Shown: positions 29,301 to 37,838, numbered from the stretch's first letter. The stretch: DNA of 64,000 bases from G963704535 sp963704535 (GCA_963704535.1 OY969916.1:9114001-9178000); one strand, 5' to 3'. Translations and numbers: made by a program. Notes: generated from the sequence alone by a model not told the origin.

Positions 29301-30396
29301 CTATTGAAGATACGCCGCGCTGCTCCGCTCCGGCCGCTCCTTCAGCGCCCGGTAGCGGCGCCTGGCGATCGGCCAGATCAGGTGCCGGAACGCCAGCCCG
29401 CGGTACCAGCGGCGCGTGAGCTGTGGCAGGTCGGGCGAGGCCGAGAAACGCCGGATCAGCGCCCGGTAGGTGCGGTCCCCGGCCCAGTCGTAGAGCGTGC
29501 GGTTGACCATCGAGGAGCGCACCAGCGGTCGGATCTCGCGCGACACCAGCGCCTCGTAGTCGTGCCCCTCGTCGAGCGCCCGCGCGGCCAGGTGGCCTGA
29601 GAACAGCGCGTAGCGTATGCCGAAACCCCACAGAAAATCCTGGAACCCGGCCGCCTCGCCGACGACGATCGGGCGCGTGGCCGGCTGCCAGAACGCGCTG
29701 GCCAGCCCGCCGAAGCCCGAGGTCATACGCACATCCTCCATGTCGAACTGCCTGGCCCGCCGAAAGATCTCAATGCTGCGGTTGAGGTACGTGCGCGCCT
29801 GCTTGAACTGCTGCGTCAGCACCACCGAGAGCGTGCCCTGGCCGTCGACGATCACCAGGTAGGCGTAGGCCTTGGGCGCGGCCAGCGTGCTGACCAGCCC
29901 CATGACCACATCGGGGTGGCGGGTGCGGAAGGTCATGCCGGCGCCCAGGAAGAAGCCGCCGTACTGCGACCCGGCCGCCCAGATATCCACCTCGGCGCGG
30001 GCGCGGGCCTGGCCGTAGTGGATGGCCACGCCGTGATCGAGCGCCTGGCGCTTGAGCGCCTGCTCGACCGAGCCCGGCTCCGGGCCGCGCTTCAGCAGGT
30101 AGAAGAACGGGCGCGGCGTCTTCACCGGGTAGCGAACGCCGTCCTTGTCGTACACCTCGAAGTCCAGCGGCGAGCGATGCTCGAAGTCCGGCGCGATGCC
30201 CCACTCGGTCAGCAGGGTCAGCATATCCTCTTCGGTGGTCCAGTTCTCGATCGCATCCCAGTCCTCGTGACGCGCCTGCCCCGAGTTCGGCGTTCTTCTC
30301 GAATATCTCGACGCGGTGGCCGCGCCGCGCCAGGCCGATCGCGGCGCTCAACCCGGCCAGCCCGGCGCCGGCGATGCGGATCGTGTCTCCGTTCAT
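29301..30396 (-). pseudogene. FAD-dependent oxidoreductase (geranylgeranyl reductase-like), frameshifted
   Basis: N-terminal frame from 30396 has the dinucleotide fold RIAGAGLAGLSAAIGLARRG and VEIFEKNAELG; the sense then continues in another frame as ARHEDWDAIENW and runs to 29301. One extra base near 30280 explains it. The second FAD motif VVGEAAGFQDFLWGFGIRYA is present. Joined length is about 365 residues. The family reduces isoprenoid or related double bonds; the substrate here is unknown. Confidence 0.8.
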
Positions 30397-30428
30397 GCGC
30401 GTACCCTCGTAAACTCCTGCCTCGGATT

Positions 30429-30824
30429 TTACGGGATGAATAACCGCGTTACTCCAGTATAGGCTTCCAAATCCAACGCAATCTCAACCAAGCGCGTGGC
30501 GCAGCGTTTGCGATACGCTTGTTCATCGAGGCGATCCAGACTCCCAATTGTGATCACGGGCAGGCTGGTGGAAGTATGCTCTTCACGAATCGTTTGTTCT
30601 AGCGAGTCCGGGCCTTTCATACTGCGGTTGTCGGTTAGCAAGAGCATCCGCTGGGCTTGTACAAAGCGCCAGACGGTCCGATCATCACTATCGAAAGGCA
30701 GGCCAACCTCACCAAAGGTCATCAGCCGTAAGGGTACGAGATCAAGCCATCCTTCTGCGGCCAGTGTGCCCCAGAGTAGGATGGCTTGCCCTTCCATATT
30801 ATAGTCAACCAACACAATGATCAT
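30429..30824 (-). CDS. PIN-like (DUF5615-type) toxin candidate
   Basis: 131 residues. MIIVLVDYNMEGQ gives the first acidic residue, RMLLLTDNRSMKG the later Asp/Asn site, which fits the reduced PIN-like fold paired with DUF433 proteins. Its ATG overlaps the DUF433 stop by four bases. Probable RNase toxin by family association; activity unproven. Confidence 0.65.
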   Translation of the reverse strand: MIIVLVDYNMEGQAILLWGTLAAEGWLDLVPLRLMTFGEVGLPFDSDDRTVWRFVQAQRMLLLTDNRSMKGPDSLEQTIREEHTSTSLPVITIGSLDRLDEQAYRKRCATRLVEIALDLEAYTGVTRLFIP

Positions 30825-31195
30825 TGCTGGTTGAGTTTCGCTTTTACTGCCGCCAACTTGGCTCGGATGGCAGCTTGTTCCGGTTTGGGAGGCAGCGCAG
30901 CGATCGCGGCTAAGTGCTCGTGATTGTGTTCCTCCCAATAGTGCCGGATCTCTTCCGCATCGCGGAGAACCTGCTGATACTCGGTCTCGACCTCGGTTTG
31001 ATGTGTGGCGATATAGTCTAGGGCGTCGGTAATTTGTTGATCAGTGAGGTTCAGCCGGTCACGGATCAATTTGGGAGGCCATCCCGCATGAATATAATCC
31101 AGAATGCTGTATAAGGTAATCCGGGTGCCGGCAATTGAGAGACCACGGCTCGTCCGCACGACCGTTGTGTGATTACTCATATTTGTATTTGTCAT
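30821..31195 (-). CDS. DUF433 antitoxin candidate
   Basis: 124 residues. The helix-turn-helix part reads LSIAGTRITLYSILDYIHAG and LIRDRLNLTDQQITDALDYI, typical of DUF433. The C-terminal helical tail is Lys/Ala-rich. Start chosen at 31195 after GGGAGC. Forms an overlapping pair with the PIN-like gene. Confidence 0.8.
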   Translation of the reverse strand: MTNTNMSNHTTVVRTSRGLSIAGTRITLYSILDYIHAGWPPKLIRDRLNLTDQQITDALDYIATHQTEVETEYQQVLRDAEEIRHYWEEHNHEHLAAIAALPPKPEQAAIRAKLAAVKAKLNQQ

Positions 31196-31368
31196 AGCTT
31201 GCTCCCGTGACGACACTATCAGCGCTGCTATTGTACCATGGGGTGGTAGCAGTGATGGCGAACGTCTGTGCGATATGGGCGATTTTCAAGGAGGCAGCGT
31301 TTGATGGGTGGGCTAACGCCCCGCTGTTGAGCCGCGTTTCAGGTTGCCGACCACGTTCGAGCGAGACT

Positions 31369-31635
31369 TTATGGGCTATCATCGGTGTTCGTTGTAGTCT
31401 CCTCGGGATCAAGGTCCAACTCATCGCGTAGGAGCTGATCGGTGCTGACGTTGAAGAAGTGCGCAACCCGTAGCGCAAAATCAATACTGGGCGTTACCTT
31501 GCCGTTCTCCACATTGCTGAGGTAGCCCCCCGACGTACCCAACTGCGCTGCGAGCGTCCGGGTGGTCAGCCGCTGGCGCGTGCGCAGGGTGCGGAGTTTC
31601 TCGCCGAAGCGGTGCGCGTAGACCAGGTCCGGCAT
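31369..31635 (-). CDS. XRE-family regulator, second module
   Basis: 88 residues. Helix-turn-helix residues 9-68 (FGEKLRTLRTRQRLTTRTLA, GGYLSNVENGKVTPS, VAHFFNVSTDQLL) match the regulator at 17933 closely. The C-terminal tail is acidic. The MPDLVYAH start follows GGAGG. Divergent from the WRW gene at 31843; a TTCAGATATGAA palindrome lies at 31668-31679, a plausible operator. Confidence 0.88.
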   Translation of the reverse strand: MPDLVYAHRFGEKLRTLRTRQRLTTRTLAAQLGTSGGYLSNVENGKVTPSIDFALRVAHFFNVSTDQLLRDELDLDPEETTTNTDDSP

Positions 31636-31706
31636 TGACAATGCCTCCAAACCGTGGTATCGTTGGTTCAGATATGAATCAGAAGTCTATCCTGCTTGGA
31701 AATCGT

Positions 31707-31739
31707 GCCCTGCGCACGGGGTGTAGCCGTGCGTAGGGC
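31707..31739. promoter_or_regulatory. Hairpin between XRE gene and WRW gene
   Basis: GCCCTGCGCACGG and CCGTGCGTAGGGC pair over 13 positions with one G-T, around a 7-base loop. It corresponds to the hairpin at 17818-17848 in sequence start, loop size and position. Confidence 0.6.
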
Positions 31740-31842
31740 GTCGCACTGGTGGACAAGCGCCAATGCAGGGCCATTGTACCATATGGCTCCGCGACTGCAT
31801 TGCCGCCGCAACAGCGGGCGAATGCCCGCACAGGAGGCTCGT

Positions 31843-32118
31843 ATGTTCCTCGGAGACCAGCACGCCCCATTGGAGCCAGCCGACGCAACGGTGATCAGCT
31901 ACACCTTGTTAAGGCACCTCGGCTTCATGCTCGATGAGTTAAGCGCGCAGGGGTTGACGCTGTGGCAGGATGAGCGTCAAGCTTGGCGTTGGGCGTGGGC
32001 GGCAACGGGGGTGCAGGCAGAGCGCGGCTTTTGGGCACTCGGCGAGGCGATTGTGGATGCGGTGGTCACACGGTATCCCGTAGCCTTTGCGACGGAGACG
32101 GACAACACGACCGCCTGA
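31843..32118 (+). CDS. WRW small protein, copy C
   Basis: 91 residues with HLGFMLDELSAQGLTLWQDE, WRWAW and AERGFWALGEAIVDAVVTRY, homologous to copies A and B but diverged. An AGGAGG site sets the start. The three copies define a core of about 60 residues with invariant Trp, Asp and Glu positions. Downstream lies a strong hairpin terminator. Function unknown; linked to XRE by repeated synteny. Confidence 0.75.
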   Translation: MFLGDQHAPLEPADATVISYTLLRHLGFMLDELSAQGLTLWQDERQAWRWAWAATGVQAERGFWALGEAIVDAVVTRYPVAFATETDNTTA

Positions 32119-32127
32119 TACAAGTGA

Positions 32128-32165
32128 GCCGGTCAGATGTCGTTGTGGTGCGACATCTGACCGGC
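32128..32165. terminator. Bidirectional hairpin terminator
   Basis: GCCGGTCAGATGTCG and its exact complement make a 15-bp stem with an 8-base loop and a following TTT. It separates the convergent WRW and MazF-like genes, and the last codons of the MazF-like gene lie inside it. Confidence 0.8.
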
Positions 32166-32390
32166 TTTCACAGTGGCGCGAACGTTGAGCCGCCCCGACG
32201 TTAAATCGGCTGATGTGATCGTGAAGCTATATGCGGTGAGTATTGGATTGGAAGTCATAGCGACGACAACAACATCGGGTGTGGTCTGGTTGTAGCTATC
32301 GTTGGAGATCACGATCACGGGTCGACGTTTCTGGGATGACAAGTTCGTAAAGGGGATAGGGATCAGCACAATATCGCCCTGATTAGGCAT
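32133..32390 (-). CDS. MazF/PemK-like toxin, C-terminally short
   Basis: 85 residues. MPNQGDIVLIPIPFTNL and KRRPVIVISNDSYN hold the conserved Arg and Ser/Thr of the MazF active site, followed by VVVVAMTSNP. The family normally ends 20-25 residues later; here the last residues (MSHHNDI) are coded by the terminator hairpin, so the tail looks replaced. Overlaps the antitoxin gene by eight bases. Activity uncertain. Confidence 0.75.
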   Translation of the reverse strand: MPNQGDIVLIPIPFTNLSSQKRRPVIVISNDSYNQTTPDVVVVAMTSNPILTAYSFTITSADLTSGRLNVRATVKAGQMSHHNDI

Positions 32391-32580
32391 CGTTCCAATC
32401 CTCATCATCGAGCGGATTGTCCCAGAACGCGAGGCTACTTTCTGCCGCAGCCAGCAGGTCATTAAAGGTTTCCTGTGGCTCAGGGATGACGAAGACAATC
32501 ACCCGCGCGCCGGGTGCGAAGGGAACATGCACCTCGACCCGCCCTTGATCGCGGACTTCGACTTCGTATTTCAGCGCTGT
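32383..32580 (-). CDS. MazE/AbrB-like antitoxin, start unclear
   Basis: The minus-strand frame reads LKYEVEVRDQGRVEVHVPF, then PGARVIVFVIPEP and ends SLAFWDNPLDDEDWNDA. This resembles the short antitoxins paired with PemK-like toxins. Between the upstream in-frame TGA and LKYEV there is no ATG, GTG or TTG, so the gene either starts at a rare codon or has lost its start. Hence the coordinates at the 5' end are approximate. Confidence 0.6.
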   Translation of the reverse strand, partial: TALKYEVEVRDQGRVEVHVPFAPGARVIVFVIPEPQETFNDLLAAAESSLAFWDNPLDDEDWNDA

Positions 32581-32729
32581 TTGTGGCCCATGTACTGGAC
32601 TGAGTCATCCGACTGCCCCTTTCATGTAGCACTTGCTGAGAGGCATTGTAGCACGGCTAGGTAGGCAGGACAATGGCGAAGGGAAGGGGGTGGTAAAGCG
32701 CGGGATCCACCAGAGCGGCCCTGAAAATC

Positions 32730-33992
32730 TCAAGTAGCGGCGACCGGCGGAGCGGGCTCGAAGACCTCGGTGAAGCGCAGGCGCTGGTGGCGCTCGCAGT
32801 AGTAGTGGACCTGCTGGGTGAGATTGGGGTCGGGCGGCGTATCGCGCACGGCGGCGATAATCTGGGCAGTGGCGTGGGTTAGGCAAGCGGCGATCTGCTC
32901 GGGCCGCGCGCCATCGGAGCGCAGCCGGCGTAGCTCCGGCTCCCACGGCACGCTGCACACACCGCGAGCGACCACGCCGGTCACATCCGGCAGAAGCTTG
33001 CCGTGGCGCAGCCAGTTCAGCCCCAGGCAGAACGTGAATGCTTGGACCGGGATACGCTCGATCGCCAGCTTCAGCAGCTCGGCCTCGCGCCCGACCGCCT
33101 GGACCAGCAGCGGCAGATCGTCGGGCCGCACATCATCGGCATAGCGCTGCGGCACATCCAGCAGTTGGGCCAGCGCGGCGGCCAGCGGGCTGGCCAGCCG
33201 ATCCAGCGCGACGACGCAGGTGGATTGCCATCCACAGCCCTCACACAGCGCCAGGAAGCGCTGCAAGCTGGTGCCGATATCGGGGTAGGTGAAGTGGTAG
33301 TCCTGGAAATCCTTCAGGCGCAGGCCGTCATCCTGGGCCGAGCCCAGGTAGACCACGCCATGCTCGGCGTAGAGCTGATCCTTGACCCACACCGGCGTAT
33401 CGACCTCGCGATAGCGCTCGACCGTATCGATCTGGCTGATCACCGTCGTCTGCGCCGCGACGTGGGGCGCGAGCTGGAGCGCCCGGCCGAAAGCCGCCAG
33501 CGCCTCGTCGTAGGCGCCGAGCCGCAGTTGGCAGCTCCCCAGCAGATTATGGACCTCCCAGTCCTCGGGGTAAAAGCGCAGCGCGAACTGGAGCCGCTCC
33601 AGGGCCGCGTTGTAGTCGCCGCGGGCGAAGTGAATAAACCCGATCTCGTAGTGAGTTGCCGGGTCGTTGGGCATCAACGTGAGGCAACACTGGAACGCTT
33701 CGAGCGCCTCGTCGTGCCGGCCCAGTTCAATCAACACATAGCCCAGATTGAAATGCGAGAGGAAATCGCCCTCAAGCCTGGCGACCACCCGGAACTCCTC
33801 GGCGGCCTTGGCCAGCAGCCCGCGGCGCTGGTAGTAGAAGCCGAGCGCATCGTGGGCCTCGCGCAGATGCGGATCATGGGCGATCGCCCGGCGATACTCC
33901 TCGACAGCCTCCCCAACTCGATTGGCGCGCTCCAGGATCAAACCGCGTTGGAAATGGATCAGCGCCTCTTCCCGTTGAGTCTCGTCGAGCAT
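32730..33992 (-). CDS. TPR-repeat protein
   Basis: 420 residues. The first 190 residues hold about five tetratricopeptide repeats (ALIHFQRGLILERANRVGEA, AHDALGFYYQRRGLLAKAAE, and so on). The C-terminal 230 residues form an unknown domain with cysteines (LCEGCGWQSTC) and VPWEPELRRLRSDGARPEQI. CAGGAG precedes MLDETQ. Probably a cytosolic protein-protein adaptor; no partner is indicated by neighbours. Confidence 0.8.
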   Translation of the reverse strand: MLDETQREEALIHFQRGLILERANRVGEAVEEYRRAIAHDPHLREAHDALGFYYQRRGLLAKAAEEFRVVARLEGDFLSHFNLGYVLIELGRHDEALEAFQCCLTLMPNDPATHYEIGFIHFARGDYNAALERLQFALRFYPEDWEVHNLLGSCQLRLGAYDEALAAFGRALQLAPHVAAQTTVISQIDTVERYREVDTPVWVKDQLYAEHGVVYLGSAQDDGLRLKDFQDYHFTYPDIGTSLQRFLALCEGCGWQSTCVVALDRLASPLAAALAQLLDVPQRYADDVRPDDLPLLVQAVGREAELLKLAIERIPVQAFTFCLGLNWLRHGKLLPDVTGVVARGVCSVPWEPELRRLRSDGARPEQIAACLTHATAQIIAAVRDTPPDPNLTQQVHYYCERHQRLRFTEVFEPAPPVAAT

Positions 33993-34233
33993 CGCCGACT
34001 CTCCTGAGCTGGGTGGATAGGGGGGGTGACGTGTCCGCCGTGCATCACGGCGCCCCACACGAGCCCTTGCTCGTCGATCTCTTGCTGGCCCGAGATCTGC
34101 TGTGGCGTCGCGTTACGTATGTCATTATAGCATATCGGTAGAAAATCCGCGCACCAGCGAGAGTGTTGTTGGCGCTCGAACTACCCGTTAGCGGGTAGCA
34201 TGCTCTGTGCGGGCAGCCGAGGGCCGTGGCCCC

Positions 34234-34968
34234 TTACAGGAGCGTGCCGACACCAGCGCCCACTAAAGCATCGCGCTGGAGCTGGAGCAGCGTGCGGATT
34301 CCGGCGCCGGTCAGGTCCAGCAGCGCGTCGAGTTCGGCCCGGCTGATCGCGCGCCCCTCGGCGGTACACTGGACCTCGATGATGCCGCCGTCGCCGGTCT
34401 GGACCACGTTGCAATCCAGCTCCGCGCTACTGTCCTCGCTGTAGTCCAAGTCCAGCAGCGCGACGCCGCCGACATACCCGGCGCTCACCGCAGCGACCGC
34501 TTGGACCAGCGGGGAGCGCTCGAGCTGAGTTCGGCCGGGCGCGCGGTGCAGCGCCAGCGCCAGCGCCACGTAGCCGCCGGTGATCGCCGCCGTGCGGGTG
34601 CCGCCGTCGGCCTGGAGGACATCGCAGTCGATCGTGATCGTACGCTCGCCCAGCAGCCGCATATCCACCGCAACGCGCAGCGCCCGGCCGATCAGGCGCT
34701 GGATCTCCTGGGTGCGGCCGCTGGCGCCGGCCCGCTCGCGACGCGTGCGGCTGGTCGTGGAGCGGGGCAGCAGCGCGTACTCGCCGGTGATCCAGCCCTG
34801 CCCCTTGCCGCGCAGCCAGGGCGGCACGCCATCCTCCACACTGGCGGCGCACAGCACTGCGGTGCCGCCCATCCGAATCAGCGCCGATCCCTCGGCGAAG
34901 CCGAACGAGTCGAGCGTGATACTGACAGGGCGAAGCTGGTCGGGCGCGCGGCCATCTCTGCGGGGCAT
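34234..34968 (-). CDS. rph: Ribonuclease PH
   Basis: 244 residues. Phosphorolytic 3' exonuclease that trims tRNA 3' ends after CCA. Conserved blocks are RPVSITLDSFGFAEGSALI, GEYALLPRSTTSRTRRE, EIQRLIGRALRVAVD, DCDVLQADGGTRTAAITGG and DLDYSEDSSAELDCNVV. GAAGGAG precedes the ATG. About 2.5 kb from a tRNA array; RNase PH is a core gene, so this may be coincidence. Confidence 0.95.
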   Translation of the reverse strand: MPRRDGRAPDQLRPVSITLDSFGFAEGSALIRMGGTAVLCAASVEDGVPPWLRGKGQGWITGEYALLPRSTTSRTRRERAGASGRTQEIQRLIGRALRVAVDMRLLGERTITIDCDVLQADGGTRTAAITGGYVALALALHRAPGRTQLERSPLVQAVAAVSAGYVGGVALLDLDYSEDSSAELDCNVVQTGDGGIIEVQCTAEGRAISRAELDALLDLTGAGIRTLLQLQRDALVGAGVGTLL

Positions 34969-35091
34969 AGCGATTACTCCTTCAAGAAGCGGTCTGAAGT
35001 TCGCCCGGTATTATAGCAGACAACCACGCAGATCACGGCCGAGATGGCACATTCCTTGCTGCGCGTGGTCATGTATATGCTCATACCAAGG

Positions 35092-35214
35092 GGCTGTCTG
35101 TAAAGGGGGAGTTTGAGGGGCCGCCCCTCAAGAATCCTCTTTCCACCACCACAGAGACTGTTTGAAAAGGGGGAGTTTGAGGGGGCCGCCCCTCAAGAAT
35201 CCTCTTTCCACCAC
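35092..35214. repeat. Two tandem MITE-like elements
   Basis: Copies at 35092-35150 and 35156-35214, each with GGGGGAGTTTGAGGGG and CCCCTCAAGAATCC, ending TTTCCACCAC. Confidence 0.85.
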
Positions 35215-35242
35215 GGGCGAATGATACAAGAGGAGGACCAGC

Positions 35243-35563
35243 ATGGCGCACACACCGACCCGCCGCTGGGAGGACTTCGAGCGTGACTATCGGATGGAGT
35301 GGGAGCGCAACTATCCGAACATTCCCTGGAACGATGTGAGTTATGGCTACCGCTATGGCTGGGAGCAGGCCGGCGTTGCCCGCTTCCACGGTCGCGACTG
35401 GTTCGACGTCGAGGACGATCTGCGCACAAGCTGGAGCGAGTGGGAGTCCAGCAACCGCAGCACCAGCATGGGCCGCCAGTTGCAGCAGAGCTGGGAGGAG
35501 CTGAAAGAGAACGTTCGCCATGGCTGGGAGCGGGCCAAGGACGAGTTGGACAAGCGAATCTGA
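35243..35563 (+). CDS. Small aromatic-rich hypothetical protein
   Basis: 106 residues, rich in Trp, Tyr, Glu and Arg (WEDFERDYRMEWERNYPNIP, YGYRYGWEQAGVARFHGRDW). Two related halves may each carry a W-x-E-x-E/D-x(3-5)-W pattern. Soluble. GAGGAGG precedes the ATG. Family not recognised with certainty. Confidence 0.65.
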   Translation: MAHTPTRRWEDFERDYRMEWERNYPNIPWNDVSYGYRYGWEQAGVARFHGRDWFDVEDDLRTSWSEWESSNRSTSMGRQLQQSWEELKENVRHGWERAKDELDKRI

Positions 35564-35566
35564 GGA

Positions 35567-35673
35567 GCTGTCAGAAAAGGGGAGTTTGAGGGGGCAGCCC
35601 CTCAAGAATCCCTTTCCACTGTCAGAAAAGGGGGATTTTGAGGGGGAAGCCCCCTCAAGAATCCCTTTCCACC
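35567..35673. repeat. Two tandem MITE-like elements
   Basis: Copies at 35567-35619 and 35620-35673; the second has the longer core GAGGGGGAAGCCCCCTC. Confidence 0.85.
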
Positions 35674-35729
35674 ACCAGCTCTTAAGCGACAAACGGACTT
35701 TTCAAAAAGTCCCAGAGGAGTCTGTATCT

Positions 35730-36233
35730 ATGCGCTACGTGATGCGGCAAAAAATCTTTGCCTTCGGCGACGATTTCACCATCAAAGACGAGAGTGGTCG
35801 CGACATATTTTTCGTGGATGGCAAAGCGTTCAGCCTGGGCGATAAGTTGAGCTTCCGCGACATGGCCGGCAACGAGCTTGCCGCTATCAGTCAGAAGCTG
35901 CTTGCCTGGGGGCCGACCTACGAGATCTTTCGAGGTGGCCAGCAGATTGCGGTGGTGAAAAAGGCGCTGTTCACGCTATTTCACGCCCGTTTTAATGTGG
36001 ATGTGCCTGGCCCTGATGATCTGGAGGCCGAGGGCGATTTCCTGGACCACGAGTACACTTTTACGCGGGCTGGACATGTTGTAGCTCAGGTGTCGAAGCG
36101 CTGGTTCTCGTTCTCCGACACGTATGGCGTTGATATCTCCGAGGGTGAGGATGACTTGCTGATCCTAGCCTGCGCCGTCGTAATCGACATGGTCGCCCAC
36201 GATCAGTCACATGCCCGATCGGCGGACCAGTAG
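35730..36233 (+). CDS. LURP-one-related protein
   Basis: 167 residues, all beta-strand-like repeats: MRQKIFAFGDDFTIKDESG, DIFFVDGKAFSLGDKLSFRD, LAAISQKLLAWGPTYEIFRG. This matches the LOR/tubby-like fold. Function in bacteria is unclear, possibly membrane or lipid related. AGAGGAG gives the start; the longer frame to 35520 is only repeat sequence. A strong terminator follows. Confidence 0.85.
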   Translation: MRYVMRQKIFAFGDDFTIKDESGRDIFFVDGKAFSLGDKLSFRDMAGNELAAISQKLLAWGPTYEIFRGGQQIAVVKKALFTLFHARFNVDVPGPDDLEAEGDFLDHEYTFTRAGHVVAQVSKRWFSFSDTYGVDISEGEDDLLILACAVVIDMVAHDQSHARSADQ

Positions 36234-36291
36234 CCTGGCTTGCTCCTCAAAGACTGACCACGAGCGATCCTTGATTCGCCCAGCACATAAA

Positions 36292-36318
36292 GGCCACGAA
36301 GCAATCAGCTTCGTGGCC
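36292..36318. terminator. Hairpin terminator
   Basis: GGCCACGAAGC and GCTTCGTGGCC form an 11-bp perfect stem with a 5-base loop, AAA before and TT after. It ends the LURP-one gene and insulates the recombinase. Confidence 0.75.
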
Positions 36319-36319
36319 C

Positions 36320-36346
36320 TTGGTGCATGCCGAGAGATGCTATAAT
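36320..36346 (+). promoter_or_regulatory. Promoter of the tyrosine recombinase
   Basis: A perfect TATAAT at 36341-36346 lies six bases before the ATG at 36353, so the transcript would be leaderless or nearly so. The best -35 is TTGGTG with a short 15-base spacer. Confidence 0.6.
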
Positions 36347-36352
36347 CTCGCT

Positions 36353-37387
36353 ATGAAAGAGACCAAACCGGAGCCCCCGACGCCGATCAGCGCGGCCGGC
36401 GACCTGTGGGCGGTAGCTCAGCGCGCCCGCCGCAAGCCGCTGGCCGACCTGACGATCGAATCCTACTGCGATGCCTGGCGCTCGTTCAGCGCGTGGGCGC
36501 TCCGCAACAACCGGCGCACCGTGGCCGAGATCGAGGTGGCCGACCTGGCCCGCTGGGTCGACTCGCTGGCCCGCAAGTCCGATGGGACGGTGCAAACCTA
36601 CAGCCACGGCGCGCTGGCGGTCTGCAAGTTCCTGGCCGACCGCGGCGAGCTGTCCTGCGAGCTGGCGCTGCTACGGATGCACCTGCGCGACGCGCTGCCG
36701 CGCGCCCCAGCCACCCGCGCGCCCGACGTGCCCGACCTGCGCCGGCTGGTCGCCTTCTACGACGCCGAGCCGCCGGCCGGCGAGCCGGGCAGCGCCCAGG
36801 CGCGGGCGCGCCTGAGCGGGCTGCGCAACGCCGGGCTGCTACACATGCTCTTCTCGACCGGCGCGCGGATCTCGGAGCTGCTGGCCCTGGATATCGACGA
36901 CGTGCGCGACGATGATGGCCGGATCGCGCCGCGCGCCGCTGTGGTCGGCAAGGGCAGCCGGCGCCGGGCCGTCTTTGTGCGGGCGCACGCCCAGCGGACG
37001 CTGGAGCGCTACCTGCTGGCGCGGCGGGCGGCCTTCCCGGCGACACAGGCACTCTTCATCTCGCACGGGCCGCGCGGCGCCGGCCAGCGCCTCAATCGCA
37101 CCACCGCTTGGGACATCGTGGTGAACGCCGCGAACACCCTGGCGGACCACCTCGAAGCCGAGGGTAAGCGGCGCGAGGCACGCCTGCTGCGCGAGACCAC
37201 GCCGCACACCTTCCGGCACTTCGTGGCTATGTGGCTGCTCAACGAGGGCGCCCAGCTCTCCGAGGTCTCCGCAGTGCTCGGCCACGCCAACACCCGCATC
37301 ACCGAGCAGTACTACGCTCGCCACACCGACGACCGGCTCCAGGAGCTACACGACCAGTTCGCGCCGGACCCGGAGATGAGAGATTAG
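36353..37387 (+). CDS. Tyrosine recombinase (XerC/D-like)
   Basis: 344 residues. An N-terminal SAM-like DNA-binding domain (about residues 20-120) is followed by the catalytic domain with all active residues: Arg in GARISELLALDI, Lys in VVGKGSRRR, HTFRH, LGHANT and the nucleophile in EQYYARH. Cuts and rejoins DNA at short sites. It ends about 45 bases before the downstream end of the giant tRNA array, and tRNA genes are common integration targets, so the array may have been acquired or shuffled by it; this is inference. Confidence 0.92.
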   Translation: MKETKPEPPTPISAAGDLWAVAQRARRKPLADLTIESYCDAWRSFSAWALRNNRRTVAEIEVADLARWVDSLARKSDGTVQTYSHGALAVCKFLADRGELSCELALLRMHLRDALPRAPATRAPDVPDLRRLVAFYDAEPPAGEPGSAQARARLSGLRNAGLLHMLFSTGARISELLALDIDDVRDDDGRIAPRAAVVGKGSRRRAVFVRAHAQRTLERYLLARRAAFPATQALFISHGPRGAGQRLNRTTAWDIVVNAANTLADHLEAEGKRREARLLRETTPHTFRHFVAMWLLNEGAQLSEVSAVLGHANTRITEQYYARHTDDRLQELHDQFAPDPEMRD

Positions 37388-37430
37388 AGATTGGCGATCC
37401 AATCTCTAATCTCTAATCTCTCATCTCCAG
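37388..37430. repeat. Heptamer inverted repeat (GATTAGA)
   Basis: GAGATTGG and CCAATCTC type units between the recombinase stop and the last tRNA of the array. Confidence 0.8.
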
Positions 37431-37433
37431 CAT

Positions 37434-37511
37434 TGGTTGCAGCGGCTGGAGTTTAACCAGCGGACTCCGGTTTCAGAGACCGGCGTTTGTAACGGCACAA
37501 ACTACACTGCA
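37434..37511 (-). tRNA. tRNA-Gln(CTG)
   Basis: Anticodon loop CTCTGAA on a 5-bp stem; acceptor starts T1-A72 as in bacterial tRNA-Gln; CCA encoded. T-loop is TTAAACT, without C56. Last gene of the array. Confidence 0.8.
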
Positions 37512-37514
37512 GCA

Positions 37515-37589
37515 TGGTACCCGCGCCTGGATTTGCACCAGGAACCCCCTCGGTGTAGGCGAGGCGCGCTGCTGTTGCGCCACGCGGGC
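37515..37589 (-). tRNA. tRNA-Val(TAC)
   Basis: Anticodon loop CCTACAC (C33 in place of T33). T-loop TGCAAAT has G55. CCA encoded. Confidence 0.75.
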
Positions 37590-37591
37590 AT

Positions 37592-37667
37592 TGATCGGCC
37601 GGGTGGGACTCGAACCCACAACCTGATGCGTATAAGGCATTTGCGCTGACCATTGCGCCACCGGCCA
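37592..37667 (-). tRNA. tRNA-Ile(TAT)
   Basis: Anticodon loop CTTATAC reads ATA directly, without a lysidine-modified CAT tRNA. T-loop TTCGAGT is canonical. The 3' end reads TCA, not CCA. Confidence 0.8.
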
Positions 37668-37670
37668 GAA

Positions 37671-37755
37671 TGGTACCCGTGAGAGGAATCGAACCTCCAC
37701 GCACGATGTGCTACAGTTTCTAAAACTGCTGCCTTTACCGTTTGGCTACACGGGC
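37671..37755 (-). tRNA. tRNA-Leu(TAG)
   Basis: Anticodon loop TTTAGAA; a variable arm of about 14 bases makes it class II, as expected for Leu. CCA encoded. Confidence 0.8.
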
Positions 37756-37760
37756 AAAGA

Positions 37761-37838
37761 TGGTGCCCCCGGATGGACTCGAACCATCACTGGGCCGGGT
37801 TTGAGCCGGCGGCCTCTGCCGGATTGGGCTACGAGGGC
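37761..37838 (-). tRNA. tRNA with Leu anticodon CAA, short variable loop
   Basis: Anticodon loop CTCAAAC on a 5-bp stem, but only a 5-base variable loop (class I), unlike bacterial Leu tRNAs. Same body as the CAG gene at 38848. Confidence 0.75.

Noticed and set aside
36353..37387. Integron integrase for the cassette at 23.4 kb
   Set aside because: The recombinase is Xer-like with no IntI-specific insert that I can see, and it is 12 kb away next to the tRNA array.
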